Made by a program: the position numbers and the translations under genes
DNA from: Hwanghaeella sp964350445
GTDB lineage: Bacteria; Pseudomonadota; Alphaproteobacteria; UBA8366; Aestuariispiraceae
DNA: 64,000 nt
Reading direction: 5' to 3'
Assembly (NCBI GenBank): GCA_964350445.1
Contig: CAYGKA010000022.1
Coordinates: 4,388-68,387 of the forward strand
Shown here: positions 43,818-52,294 of the stretch, piece after piece
Numbering within the stretch: the stretch's first letter is position 1
Layout of the letters: every line of letters starts with the position of its first letter
Notes under the pieces: model-generated
What the model saw: only the letters and a program-made list of their open reading frames with translations
Told to the model about the DNA's origin: nothing
The model's database searches: none

Positions 43818-44816
43818 TCAGGATCGCGGAAGATCCGTCGTTTCGAATTGGATGGTACGGCCCTTATCGTCCTTGCCTTTGCCGTGATAGCGCAAGGGAT
43901 AATCCGTTCTGACGAGGGTTCCGCCCAATCGCCCGCCATCATCGCAGGCCATCGTCCAATTGGCGATTTTTGCGTTGATGAACAGCAAGGTCCCCTTGCA
44001 GAGGACACCGTCCAACGCGTCCATTTCCAGAAGCATGCTGCCTTCGCTTCTTGGAACATGGTAGGTCAACAACGCCGGCAGGCCTTCCCCGATCCCTTCC
44101 CAGTAGACGGTAAGATCGACCTTTTTCCGTCCCTTGGGGAAATCGGTGGAAATGTAGGTATCGGCGTTCTGAAGTATGTCATCCCGGTCCAAATCGCCGA
44201 CATAGGCGCCGTTGAGATGAATGATCCGACACCGCGCCACCGACTCGTCCTTCCACGACCGGCAATGGCGCTCCGCGTTCGAGATCGCGTCGTCGATGGT
44301 CAATTGGGACGACGTGGTGCCGCGCGCCATCAACACGCCGGACGCAGAGACGGCGGCGGCGAACGCTTTCTGCCCCGTTGTCTTTTTGTAAAACTCGAAC
44401 AGTTGGCTTTCCTCAAGATCGGCCTGAACCGCCTGATGAAAGGCCGAACCTGTCAGCGCTTCGCGGCCTTCCCATGGCTGCCAGGCGCCGGGATTCCGCC
44501 ACACGATGTCACGGCCCTTCGCGAATAACCGACAGGAAGTACCATTCGCCGAGGCACAGCGATCCATTGCCATTTTGAGGGCGCCGCTGGCATTGCAGAG
44601 GTGATCGGAACAGGTGACGCTGAAAGACTTGCGCCCGTCCTCGGACAGCGCAAAGGCCAGCGGCGGTTTTCCTCTCGTATAGGCTTCACAATTTTCATAT
44701 GTGCTGGAATTCATCCTGACGGGCCCGGAACCCGCCGCGGTCTCAACATCCGCGCCGGTCGTTTGGCAGGCCGCGATCGCCAGACAAACCACACCGGCAA
44801 AAAATCCCCGCCGCAT
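43818..44816 (-). CDS. Putative lipoprotein, 332 aa
   Basis: Secreted lipoprotein with a short signal peptide and a lipobox ending in Cys17 (CLAIAAC). The mature part is rich in Cys pairs (TCSDHLCNASG, CASANGTSCRLF, HCRSWKDESVARC), with repeats in which an Ala-rich helix precedes a Cys, reminiscent of DUF4189-like modules. It should be attached to a membrane facing the periplasm. The ATG at 44816 has GAGG upstream; a longer frame to 44849 is less likely. Function unknown. Confidence 0.72.
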   Translation of the reverse strand: MRRGFFAGVVCLAIAACQTTGADVETAAGSGPVRMNSSTYENCEAYTRGKPPLAFALSEDGRKSFSVTCSDHLCNASGALKMAMDRCASANGTSCRLFAKGRDIVWRNPGAWQPWEGREALTGSAFHQAVQADLEESQLFEFYKKTTGQKAFAAAVSASGVLMARGTTSSQLTIDDAISNAERHCRSWKDESVARCRIIHLNGAYVGDLDRDDILQNADTYISTDFPKGRKKVDLTVYWEGIGEGLPALLTYHVPRSEGSMLLEMDALDGVLCKGTLLFINAKIANWTMACDDGGRLGGTLVRTDYPLRYHGKGKDDKGRTIQFETTDLPRS

Positions 44817-44932
44817 TGCATCCTCGCCATCATTGAACGGCATGCACACTACTTTTGATTACTTCCCTCGACAAGGAAGCCTTGACCTTGAGCGGCAGAT
44901 TTTCGCACATCCGGCCCCACGCTCAGTTGGCA

Positions 44933-45694
44933 TCAGATCGCGTTGAAATCACCGTTGCGGCCCTTGCCGCCGGCGAAGCGTGACGCACCCGTGGTCGCAT
45001 CCGATTTGAAGGACGCGCAGCCGATTTCCGTTTCGAACCGCAAGGCGTCTTCCATCGACAGGGACCATTGTTTGAGCGCGCTGGCGCGGTCGTTCCGCAT
45101 GCAGGTTTGCGGGAAGGCGGCGATTTGCTCGGCGATGCCGATCGCTTCTTCCAAGGCTTTGCCGGCGTCAACGACACGGTTCGCCAAACCGAAGGCGAGC
45201 GCTTCGTCCGCCGCCACCGGGCGGCCGGTCAGGATCATGTCCATGGCCCGGGACTGGCCGATCAGGCGCGGCAACCGCACGGTGCCGCCATCGATCAACG
45301 GCACGCCCCAGCGCCGGCAATAGACGCCGAAGACGGCCGCGCGCCCCGCAACGCGCATGTCGCACATCAGGGCCAGTTCAAGGCCACCGGCCACCGCCGG
45401 GCCCTCGACCGCCGCGATGGACGGTTTGGTCAGCGAAAGCCAGGTCGGTCCCATCGGGGCTTCCGGGGCCAGGCTTTCCCCGGCGGCGATCGATTTAAGG
45501 TCGTAGCCGGCACAGAACGTGCCGCCCTCTCCGGTCAGGATATGGACCAGCACCTCGTCATCCGCCTCCCCCGCTTCGAATGCCGCTTTCAGCGCCTGGG
45601 CGGTTTCCGGGTCCACCGCGTTCCTTGCCTGCGGCCGGGAGATTGCAATCACCCCAACCCTGCCGCGCCGCTCCACCCGAATCTTTTCAGTCAT
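44933..45694 (-). CDS. Enoyl-CoA hydratase/isomerase family protein
   Basis: Crotonase-fold enzyme of 253 aa acting on acyl-CoA thioesters. The oxyanion-hole segments are FCAGYDL and AVAGGLELAL. The residue after the second block (Cys-Asp-Met-Arg) and GVPLIDGGTVRLPRLIG help place it in the broad enoyl-CoA hydratase group, but the usual catalytic Glu pair is not clear, so isomerase or lyase chemistry cannot be excluded. It is divergent from the flavin monooxygenase gene and probably belongs to the same aromatic or acyl-CoA pathway. Confidence 0.88.
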   Translation of the reverse strand: MTEKIRVERRGRVGVIAISRPQARNAVDPETAQALKAAFEAGEADDEVLVHILTGEGGTFCAGYDLKSIAAGESLAPEAPMGPTWLSLTKPSIAAVEGPAVAGGLELALMCDMRVAGRAAVFGVYCRRWGVPLIDGGTVRLPRLIGQSRAMDMILTGRPVAADEALAFGLANRVVDAGKALEEAIGIAEQIAAFPQTCMRNDRASALKQWSLSMEDALRFETEIGCASFKSDATTGASRFAGGKGRNGDFNAI

Positions 45695-45773
45695 GATACG
45701 TTCCCTCCCTCCCCAGAACCGGGAACAGGCATCCTAGCGGGAATGCGGTCACCGGCGGAACCGCCGCCCTAGC

Positions 45774-45784
45774 ACAATTATTGT
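45774..45784. promoter_or_regulatory. AT-rich palindrome in the divergent aromatic-pathway control region
   Basis: ACAATTATTGT is a perfect 11-bp dyad in the 199-base region between the crotonase and monooxygenase genes. MarR proteins bind AT-rich palindromes, and a MarR gene closes this cluster. The link is inference. Confidence 0.3.
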
Positions 45785-45893
45785 TTGGCATAGGAACGAT
45801 TTCTGCGGTGATTGCTCTTGATGCCCGAGCGGGACACGGTAGGCTCACGTAACAACAAGAGCGCCAATTTCAAGTCAGTCGGGAGGAATGCAC

Positions 45894-47090
45894 ATGACCA
45901 CGGACGCCCCCATCATCATAGCCGGCGGCGGTATCGGCGGCTTGGCGGCGGCCATCGGCTTGGCGCAGAAGGGATTCCCTTCCATCGTGCTCGAAAAGGC
46001 CCCGGAACTGGGGGAGATCGGCGCGGGAATCCAGCTTGGACCGAACGCCTTTCATTCCTTCGACTATCTGGGCGTCGGCGACGCGGCCCGCGGCATGGCC
46101 GTCTATATCGACAGTTTGCGCCTGATGGATGCGATCAGCGGGGACGAGATCACGCGTATTCCGTTGGACGATGCGTTCCGCGCCCGCTTCAAGAACCCGT
46201 ATGCCGTCGTCCATCGCGGCGATTTGCACGGTGTGTTCCTGCGCGCCTGCCGCGAGCACGACCTTGTCGAATTGCGCACCTCCAGCGAGGTCGTCGATTA
46301 CGACCAGGACGGATCAAGCATTTCGGCGATCCTGGCCGACGGGTCACGGATCACCGGCAAGGCGCTGATCGGGGCGGATGGTTTGTGGTCCAATATGCGG
46401 ACTCGCATCGTCGGCGACGGCCAGCCCCGCGTTTCGGGCCACACCACCTATCGCTCGGTCATTCCGACCGAGGAGATGCCGGAAGACCTGCGGTGGAACG
46501 CCGCCACCCTGTGGGCCGGGCCGAAATGCCATATCGTCCACTACCCGCTATCGGGTTGGAAGGTCTTCAACCTTGTCGTCACCTATCACAATGACGCGCC
46601 GGAGCCGGTCGCCGGCAAACCGGTCGGTCATGATGAGGTCCGCCGCGGATTCGAACACGTGAACCCGGTCGCACGGCAAATCATCGAGAAAGGCAAGGAC
46701 TGGAAGCTGTGGGTCCTGTGCGACCGCGACCCGGTGATGAACTGGGTCGATGGGCGCGCCGCCCTGCTGGGCGACGCCGCCCACCCGATGATGCAGTATT
46801 TCGCACAGGGCGCCTGCATGGCGATGGAAGATGCTGTCTGCCTGGCCGCCGAGATGGAAGCCGGCAGCGGCGATGTCGAAAAGGTTCTGCCCACCTACAA
46901 CGCGAAACGGCGGGTGCGGACGGCCCGTGTGCAGTTGCAGTCCCGCGCCATCGGCGACCACATCTATCATCCAGCCGGTGCCCATGCCGCCTTGCGCAAC
47001 CAGATCATGCAAGCAAAGACGGCGGAGGACTGGTACGACGTTATTCAATGGCTCTATGGCTCCACCGGGTTGGAAGGTGCGGTTGCCTGA
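45894..47090 (+). CDS. FAD-dependent aromatic monooxygenase (3-hydroxybenzoate 6-hydroxylase-like)
   Basis: Class A flavoprotein hydroxylase of 398 aa. It has the N-terminal GGGIGGLAAAIGLAQKG dinucleotide motif, the DG segment (LIGADGLWSNMR) that contacts FAD and NAD(P)H, and GDAAHPMMQYFAQGA, the FAD ribityl motif. The sequence pattern is closest to 3-hydroxybenzoate 6-hydroxylase and salicylate hydroxylase. It would hydroxylate an aromatic acid using NAD(P)H and O2. Two ATGs are close; the one at 45894 has GGGAGGA at proper spacing. First gene of a run with a crotonase and feruloyl-CoA synthase. Confidence 0.9.
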   Translation: MTTDAPIIIAGGGIGGLAAAIGLAQKGFPSIVLEKAPELGEIGAGIQLGPNAFHSFDYLGVGDAARGMAVYIDSLRLMDAISGDEITRIPLDDAFRARFKNPYAVVHRGDLHGVFLRACREHDLVELRTSSEVVDYDQDGSSISAILADGSRITGKALIGADGLWSNMRTRIVGDGQPRVSGHTTYRSVIPTEEMPEDLRWNAATLWAGPKCHIVHYPLSGWKVFNLVVTYHNDAPEPVAGKPVGHDEVRRGFEHVNPVARQIIEKGKDWKLWVLCDRDPVMNWVDGRAALLGDAAHPMMQYFAQGACMAMEDAVCLAAEMEAGSGDVEKVLPTYNAKRRVRTARVQLQSRAIGDHIYHPAGAHAALRNQIMQAKTAEDWYDVIQWLYGSTGLEGAVA

Positions 47091-47131
47091 CCCGTCGGCG
47101 CATTGGCTATTCCAGGGAATGAGATAAATAC

Positions 47132-47896
47132 ATGTCGGATATACTGCTGCTGCGCGTGGAGGGCCCTATCGCCGTCCTGACCATGAACCGGCCGGAAAAG
47201 CGCAATGCGATGTCGGACGGGTTGATTGGTGAAATCGACGCCTTTTTTACGAAGCCGCCCGACGGCGTGAAGGTCGCCGTCATCACCGGTGAAGGCGGTC
47301 ATTTCTGTGCCGGGCTCGACCTGTCGGAACATGTCGAACGCGATGCGGAACAGGCCATCCATCATTCACGCTGGTGGCACCGGATCATGGACCGTATTCA
47401 GTTCGGCGGCCTGCCGGTGGTCTCTGCCCTGTCGGGCGCCGTGATCGGCGGGGGATTGGAACTCGCCACCGCGACCCATGTGCGGATCGCGGAACCGTCG
47501 ACCATCTTCCAACTGCCCGAAGGCCGGCGCGGCATCTTCGTGGGCGGCGGGGCATCCGTCCGTGTCGGCCGCATCCTGGGCGCGGACAGAATGACGGAAA
47601 TGATGCTGACCGGCCGGAAATACGGCGCGGAGGAGGGTTTGGCCCTTGGCCTTGCGCATTACGCCGTGGGCGAAGGGGAAGGCTTTGGCAAGGCCATGGA
47701 ATTGGCCGAGACGATTGCATCGAACGCGCCATTGTCGAACTACATGATGATCCAGGCGCTGTCGCGCATCGAGGACATGCCGAAGGCGGACGGGCTGTTC
47801 ATGGAAAGCCTTTGCGTCGCCCTGGCGCAAACAAGCCCCGACGCGATCGAGGGGCTGCGGGCCTTTCTGCAAAAACGAAATCCGGATTTCCGGTAG
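47132..47896 (+). CDS. Crotonase family protein of an aromatic-acid pathway
   Basis: A 254-aa crotonase with oxyanion-hole blocks FCAGLDLSEH and GAVIGGGLELA. Downstream, the conserved EGRRGIFVGGG segment has Glu in the general base region. The length and position directly before a feruloyl-CoA synthase gene (7-base gap) suggest hydration or aldol cleavage of hydroxycinnamoyl-CoA, but it is shorter than classical feruloyl-CoA hydratase/lyase, so plain enoyl-CoA hydratase activity is possible. It follows the monooxygenase after 41 bases and is surely co-transcribed with it. Confidence 0.88.
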   Translation: MSDILLLRVEGPIAVLTMNRPEKRNAMSDGLIGEIDAFFTKPPDGVKVAVITGEGGHFCAGLDLSEHVERDAEQAIHHSRWWHRIMDRIQFGGLPVVSALSGAVIGGGLELATATHVRIAEPSTIFQLPEGRRGIFVGGGASVRVGRILGADRMTEMMLTGRKYGAEEGLALGLAHYAVGEGEGFGKAMELAETIASNAPLSNYMMIQALSRIEDMPKADGLFMESLCVALAQTSPDAIEGLRAFLQKRNPDFR

Positions 47897-47903
47897 GGCG
47901 GCC

Positions 47904-49727
47904 ATGGCGAACCATATTCCCCACTCCGTCATCAGGGAGGACCGCGCCGACGGAAGCATCCTGTTGCGCTCCAGCGTTCCGCTTGGACCGGTTGCCCGGA
48001 ATGTCGGTGACTGGCTGGACCAATGGGCGCGCGATACGCCGGACCGTACGTTCATCGCGGAGCGGGAGGGCAAGGATCCCGATGCCGGTTGGCGGGAAGT
48101 CACCTATGGGGAAATGCGCCGCGCCGTACGCGCTGTTGCCGCCGGTCTTCTGACCCGCGGCCTGGGCCCCGATTTGCCGGTCCTGATTCTGTCCGGCAAT
48201 GGTGTCGATCACGCCATCCTGGCGCTTGCCGCGCATTATGTCGGCATCCCGGTCGTTCCCTTGGCCGATCAGTATTCCCTCATTCCCGAAGCGCATGGCC
48301 GCTTGGCCTATGCGGTGGAAAAGGTCCATCCCGGTCTGGCCTTTGCCCTAGACGCCGCAGCGTTCGGCAAAGCGCTGTCGCTCGACATACTGACGGCGGT
48401 GGAAAAAGTCGCCGTGCTGACCGATGGATCGCCCGTGCCGGTGACGCCTTTTGACGACCTGTTGTCCGCCGATGACGATGCTGCGGTCGATGCCGCGCAT
48501 GCGGAAGTCGGTCCCGACACCTTGGCGAAGATCCTGTTCACATCGGGATCTACCTCCAATCCGAAAGGCGTGATGACGACGCATCGGATGCTGACCACCA
48601 ACCAGGCGCAGATGATCGCAACCCTGCCAATGGTTTCGGAACGCCCGCCCAAAATCATGGACTGGCTTCCCTGGAACCATACTTTCGGCGGCAGCCACAA
48701 CTTCAACCTTGTGCTGGCCAATGGCGGCAGCCTGTTCATAGACGATGGTCGGCCCACACCCGGCGGCGCGGAACGAAGCATCCGAAATCTGCGGGACCAT
48801 CCAGGCACGCTTTCCTTCAACGTGCCGGTCGGATTTTCCATGCAGATCGACGCCATGCGAGACGATGCCGGTTTGCGAAAGGCGTATTTCGAGAATCTCG
48901 ACTTCGTTTTCTATGCGGCGGCTTCCCTGCCGATGGAGACCTGGCGGACGATCGAAACCTTCGCGCGGGAAGTTCGCGGCGAAGTTCCGTTGATGATTTC
49001 CGGTTGGGGTCTGACGGAGACCGCACCCGCCGCCGTGATGGTGCACGAACCGGTCGACAGGTCCGGCATCATTGGCGTGCCGCTACCGGAAGTCGCCTTG
49101 AAGCTTTTGCCGCTGGGCGAAGGCCGGTATGAGATCCGCCTCAAGGGCGACAACATCATGCCCGGATATTACAAAGATCCGGAAAATACGGCCAAGGCCT
49201 TTGACGACGAACACTACTTGATCACGAATGACGCCGTTCGGTTCGTCGATCCGGATGATCCGGATAGGGGCTTGATATTCGATGGGCGGATCACTGAGGA
49301 TTTCAAACTCTCGACCGGGACCTGGGTGCGGGCGTCGAACCTGCGCCTTGCCCTATTGAAGGAATTCGCCTCGGTCGCGACCGATATGGTGATTGCGGGT
49401 CACGACAGGGACCAGATCGGACTGCTTCTCTTCGCCAATACGACTGCATTGCAATCCGCCGGCATTTCCTACGAAAACGACGGCACGGTGCTTCATGGTC
49501 CCGCGCTTGTGTCCACGGTAGAGAAAATTTTGCGGGATATTGAGGAAACTGCGACAGGGTCGTCGACACGGATTGCCCGCGCCATTTTGATGGCCGAGCC
49601 ACCCTCTGTCGCCGATGGCGAAATTACCGCGAAGGGCAGCTTGAACATCCGGAAAATTCTGGACCGGCGATCCGGTTTGGTCGCGCGGCTGTTCGACGAC
49701 GCGGACCCCGCCGTGGCACGCGCCTAA
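47904..49727 (+). CDS. fcs: Feruloyl-CoA synthase (adenylate-forming ligase)
   Basis: Acyl-CoA ligase of 607 aa that would activate ferulic or related aromatic acids with ATP and CoA. The phosphate-binding loop reads FTSGSTSNPKG (near residue 213). Other landmarks are WLPWNHTFGG, GWGLTETAPA and the C-terminal FKLSTGTWVRAS. The length and the distinctive WNHTFGG block match feruloyl-CoA synthases rather than benzoate ligases. It closes the plus-strand cluster and converges on the MarR gene after 6 bases. The true acid is not provable from sequence. Confidence 0.9.
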   Translation: MANHIPHSVIREDRADGSILLRSSVPLGPVARNVGDWLDQWARDTPDRTFIAEREGKDPDAGWREVTYGEMRRAVRAVAAGLLTRGLGPDLPVLILSGNGVDHAILALAAHYVGIPVVPLADQYSLIPEAHGRLAYAVEKVHPGLAFALDAAAFGKALSLDILTAVEKVAVLTDGSPVPVTPFDDLLSADDDAAVDAAHAEVGPDTLAKILFTSGSTSNPKGVMTTHRMLTTNQAQMIATLPMVSERPPKIMDWLPWNHTFGGSHNFNLVLANGGSLFIDDGRPTPGGAERSIRNLRDHPGTLSFNVPVGFSMQIDAMRDDAGLRKAYFENLDFVFYAAASLPMETWRTIETFAREVRGEVPLMISGWGLTETAPAAVMVHEPVDRSGIIGVPLPEVALKLLPLGEGRYEIRLKGDNIMPGYYKDPENTAKAFDDEHYLITNDAVRFVDPDDPDRGLIFDGRITEDFKLSTGTWVRASNLRLALLKEFASVATDMVIAGHDRDQIGLLLFANTTALQSAGISYENDGTVLHGPALVSTVEKILRDIEETATGSSTRIARAILMAEPPSVADGEITAKGSLNIRKILDRRSGLVARLFDDADPAVARA

Positions 49728-49733
49728 AACGCC

Positions 49734-50243
49734 TTATTTGCCGGTGGTCGCCAATGCGTCCACATCCAACAGGGGCGCCGCATCCAGATCGCTGCCACCG
49801 AGCAAGGCGGCCACTTCGTCCAAGGTGGCGACCATCGCTGTCTGTTTTTCGGGGGCCAAATCGGCAAAAGCCTCGACGAACTTTTCATGCAAAAGCGGGG
49901 GCGCCTTCTTGAGCGCCTTGCGCCCCTCATCCGTCAGCTTCGTATGGACGATGCGTCGGTCGCGGTCGCTGCGATAACGTTCGACAAGCCCGCGTTGCTC
50001 CAATCGGTCGAGGATCGTGGTCACCGTCGCCTGGCTGAGCGATACCGCGTCCGAGAGACGACCTGTCGTCACCTCACCCAACTCGCGGATTGACCGCAGC
50101 ACCATGACTTGCGGTGTCGTCAGTCCTGAGGTTTTCGCGATCCGCTTCGACTGCATGTCGATGGCGCGAATGATTCGACGCAACGCGACCAGCACGTCGT
50201 GCGTTGTGTTTGTACTGGCTTCTTCCCTGGCTGCGGCGCGCAT
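49734..50243 (-). CDS. MarR family transcriptional regulator
   Basis: Winged helix-turn-helix dimer of 169 aa. The recognition region is TTGRLSDAVSLSQATVTTILDRL, followed by the wing DRRIVHTKLTDEG. MarR proteins often repress phenolic-acid genes and are released by the acid or its CoA thioester; in hydroxycinnamate pathways (FerR/CouR type) the ligand is the CoA ester. It probably controls the adjacent ligase cluster. A CAGTCT-G-AGACTG dyad lies 30 bases before its start. Confidence 0.92.
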   Translation of the reverse strand: MRAAAREEASTNTTHDVLVALRRIIRAIDMQSKRIAKTSGLTTPQVMVLRSIRELGEVTTGRLSDAVSLSQATVTTILDRLEQRGLVERYRSDRDRRIVHTKLTDEGRKALKKAPPLLHEKFVEAFADLAPEKQTAMVATLDEVAALLGGSDLDAAPLLDVDALATTGK

Positions 50244-50272
50244 CGGCCGTAACTCGATCCGTATTAATGTTG

Positions 50273-50285
50273 CAGTCTGAGACTG
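50273..50285 (-). promoter_or_regulatory. Palindromic operator candidate of the MarR gene
   Basis: CAGTCT-G-AGACTG is a perfect 13-bp dyad. On the minus strand it lies between a TTCGAT (-35-like) and ATTAAT (-10-like), so a bound dimer would block the MarR promoter. No second copy is seen ahead of the monooxygenase gene. Confidence 0.45.
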
Positions 50286-50500
50286 TATCGAACCACGGCC
50301 GCGGTCAACAGATGGTTACAGGGCAAACCTTTTGACAGCGAAAGTTTCGAGGTGTAAGTAATGGCCCACAGAACAAAACCGCCCTTCACCCAGCCTGGTT
50401 CAACGCCACGGCGTCGGAGGGCGTCGCCGTGTGCCTTCACCAACGACCGATCGAGGCCGGCGCTGAGCAGATACTTAAACAGAACACGATATTAGATCCT

Positions 50501-52279
50501 ATGTGTGGAATATGCGGCGAAGTTACCTTCGACGGCAGTTCGGCGTCCCTGGGCGCCATTGAAAAGATGATGGATGTCATGGTGCCGCGCGGCCCGGATT
50601 CGGGCGGGGCGGTCCTGCGCGGCCGCGGCGCGCTGGGCCATCGGCGTCTGAAGATCATCGACCTTTCCGACCGCGCCGAACAACCGATGGTCGACGCGGA
50701 CCTGGGTCTCACCGTCGCCTTCAACGGCTGCATCTACAACTACAAGGAACTGCGGGCAGAACTGGAGAGCAAAGGACACCGCTTCTTCTCCCACGGGGAT
50801 ACGGAGGTGATCCTGCGCGCCTATGCCGAATGGGGCACCGATTGCGTTACCCGTTTCCAAGGCATGTTCGCCTTCGCGGTCTTTGAGCGCGAGACAGGCC
50901 GCCTTGTCCTGGCGCGCGACCGTTTGGGTATCAAACCGCTATATCTGACGGGCAACCCGGAACGCGGCCGCTTGCGGTTCGCCTCGTCCCTCCCCGCTCT
51001 TCTGGCGGCCGGCGATGTCGATACGGCAATCGATCCGGTCGGTCTGCATCATTACATGACCTTCCATGCCGTCGTGCCGCCGCCGCATACAATATTGCGC
51101 GGCGTGAAGAAGCTGCCGCCGGCGACTATTTCCATCTTTGAGGCTGATGGCCGCCGAAAGGACCACGTCTATTGGGACGTCAAGTTCGGCGCGACAGCCG
51201 AAGAAACCGGATATTCGGACGAGGACTGGCGCGACCGCGTGATGGAAGCCCTCCGCCTTGCCGTCAAACGCCGGATGGTGGCGGATGTTCCCGTCGGGGT
51301 GCTGCTATCGGGCGGCGTCGATTCCAGCCTTATCGTCGGGCTGCTTGCCGAAGCGGGCCAGGAGGGGCTGAAGACCTTCTCCGTCGGATTCGAGGAAGCC
51401 AACGGCGAGAAGGGCGACGAGTTCCAATATTCCGACCTGATCGCCGAGCACTTCGGGACCGATCATTCCAAGACTTTCGTCGAGTCCAACCGCCTGCTCG
51501 ACACCTTGCCGAAAACGTTCCGGGCGATGTCCGAACCGATGGTGTCTTATGACAATGCAGGTTTCTTCCTGTTGTCGGAACAGGTGTCGAAACATGTGAA
51601 GGTGGTTCAGAGCGGTCAGGGCGCGGACGAGATTTTCGCCGGCTACCACTGGTATCCGCCGATGATGAAATCGAACGATCCCGCGACGGATTACGCAAGC
51701 GTCTTCTTCGACCGGGACCAGGACGAGTATGCGCGGACGATTTCGTCCAAGTATGTCGGGGAAGATTATAGCCGCGCCTTCGTCGCCGAGCATTTCGACC
51801 GTTTGGGCGCCGACGCCCCGATCGACAAGGCGCTGCGGATCGACACCACGGTGATGCTGGTCGACGACCCGGTGAAACGGGTCGACAACATGACCATGGC
51901 CTGGGGGCTGGAAGCGCGCGTTCCCTTCCTGGATCACGAGTTGGTCGAACTCGCTGCGCGCGTTCCCGCCGAGTTGAAACTGCGGGATGGCGGCAAGGGC
52001 ATTCTGAAGGACGTGGCCCGGCAGGTTATCCCAAGCGAGGTGATCGACAGACCCAAGGGATATTTCCCGGTCCCCGCCCTGAAGTATATCGACGGCCCCT
52101 ATTTGGACTATGTGCGCGATGCATTGTCATCGAAAGCGGCACGGGACCGCGGGCTTTTCAAGCAGGACTATCTGGACACGCTGCTGGACGATCCAACCGA
52201 ACACATTACGCCGTTGCGGGGATCGAAACTCTGGCAGGTGGCCTTGCTCGAGATGTGGCTTCAAACCCATGACATTTGA
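50501..52279 (+). CDS. asnO: N-acetylglutaminylglutamine amidotransferase (AsnO-type)
   Basis: Asparagine-synthetase-like enzyme of 592 aa in the NAGGN osmolyte pathway; it amidates N-acetylglutaminylglutamine. The N-terminal glutaminase domain starts with the nucleophile Cys2 (MCGICG). The ATP-pyrophosphatase domain shows LLSGGVDSSL. The start is set by the required Cys2, so longer open frames to 50429 are not used. It is followed after 15 bases by the GNAT/ATP-grasp synthetase and then an M42 peptidase, the conserved three-gene arrangement. Confidence 0.94.
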   Translation: MCGICGEVTFDGSSASLGAIEKMMDVMVPRGPDSGGAVLRGRGALGHRRLKIIDLSDRAEQPMVDADLGLTVAFNGCIYNYKELRAELESKGHRFFSHGDTEVILRAYAEWGTDCVTRFQGMFAFAVFERETGRLVLARDRLGIKPLYLTGNPERGRLRFASSLPALLAAGDVDTAIDPVGLHHYMTFHAVVPPPHTILRGVKKLPPATISIFEADGRRKDHVYWDVKFGATAEETGYSDEDWRDRVMEALRLAVKRRMVADVPVGVLLSGGVDSSLIVGLLAEAGQEGLKTFSVGFEEANGEKGDEFQYSDLIAEHFGTDHSKTFVESNRLLDTLPKTFRAMSEPMVSYDNAGFFLLSEQVSKHVKVVQSGQGADEIFAGYHWYPPMMKSNDPATDYASVFFDRDQDEYARTISSKYVGEDYSRAFVAEHFDRLGADAPIDKALRIDTTVMLVDDPVKRVDNMTMAWGLEARVPFLDHELVELAARVPAELKLRDGGKGILKDVARQVIPSEVIDRPKGYFPVPALKYIDGPYLDYVRDALSSKAARDRGLFKQDYLDTLLDDPTEHITPLRGSKLWQVALLEMWLQTHDI

Positions 52280-52294
52280 GGCAATGGAACTTTC

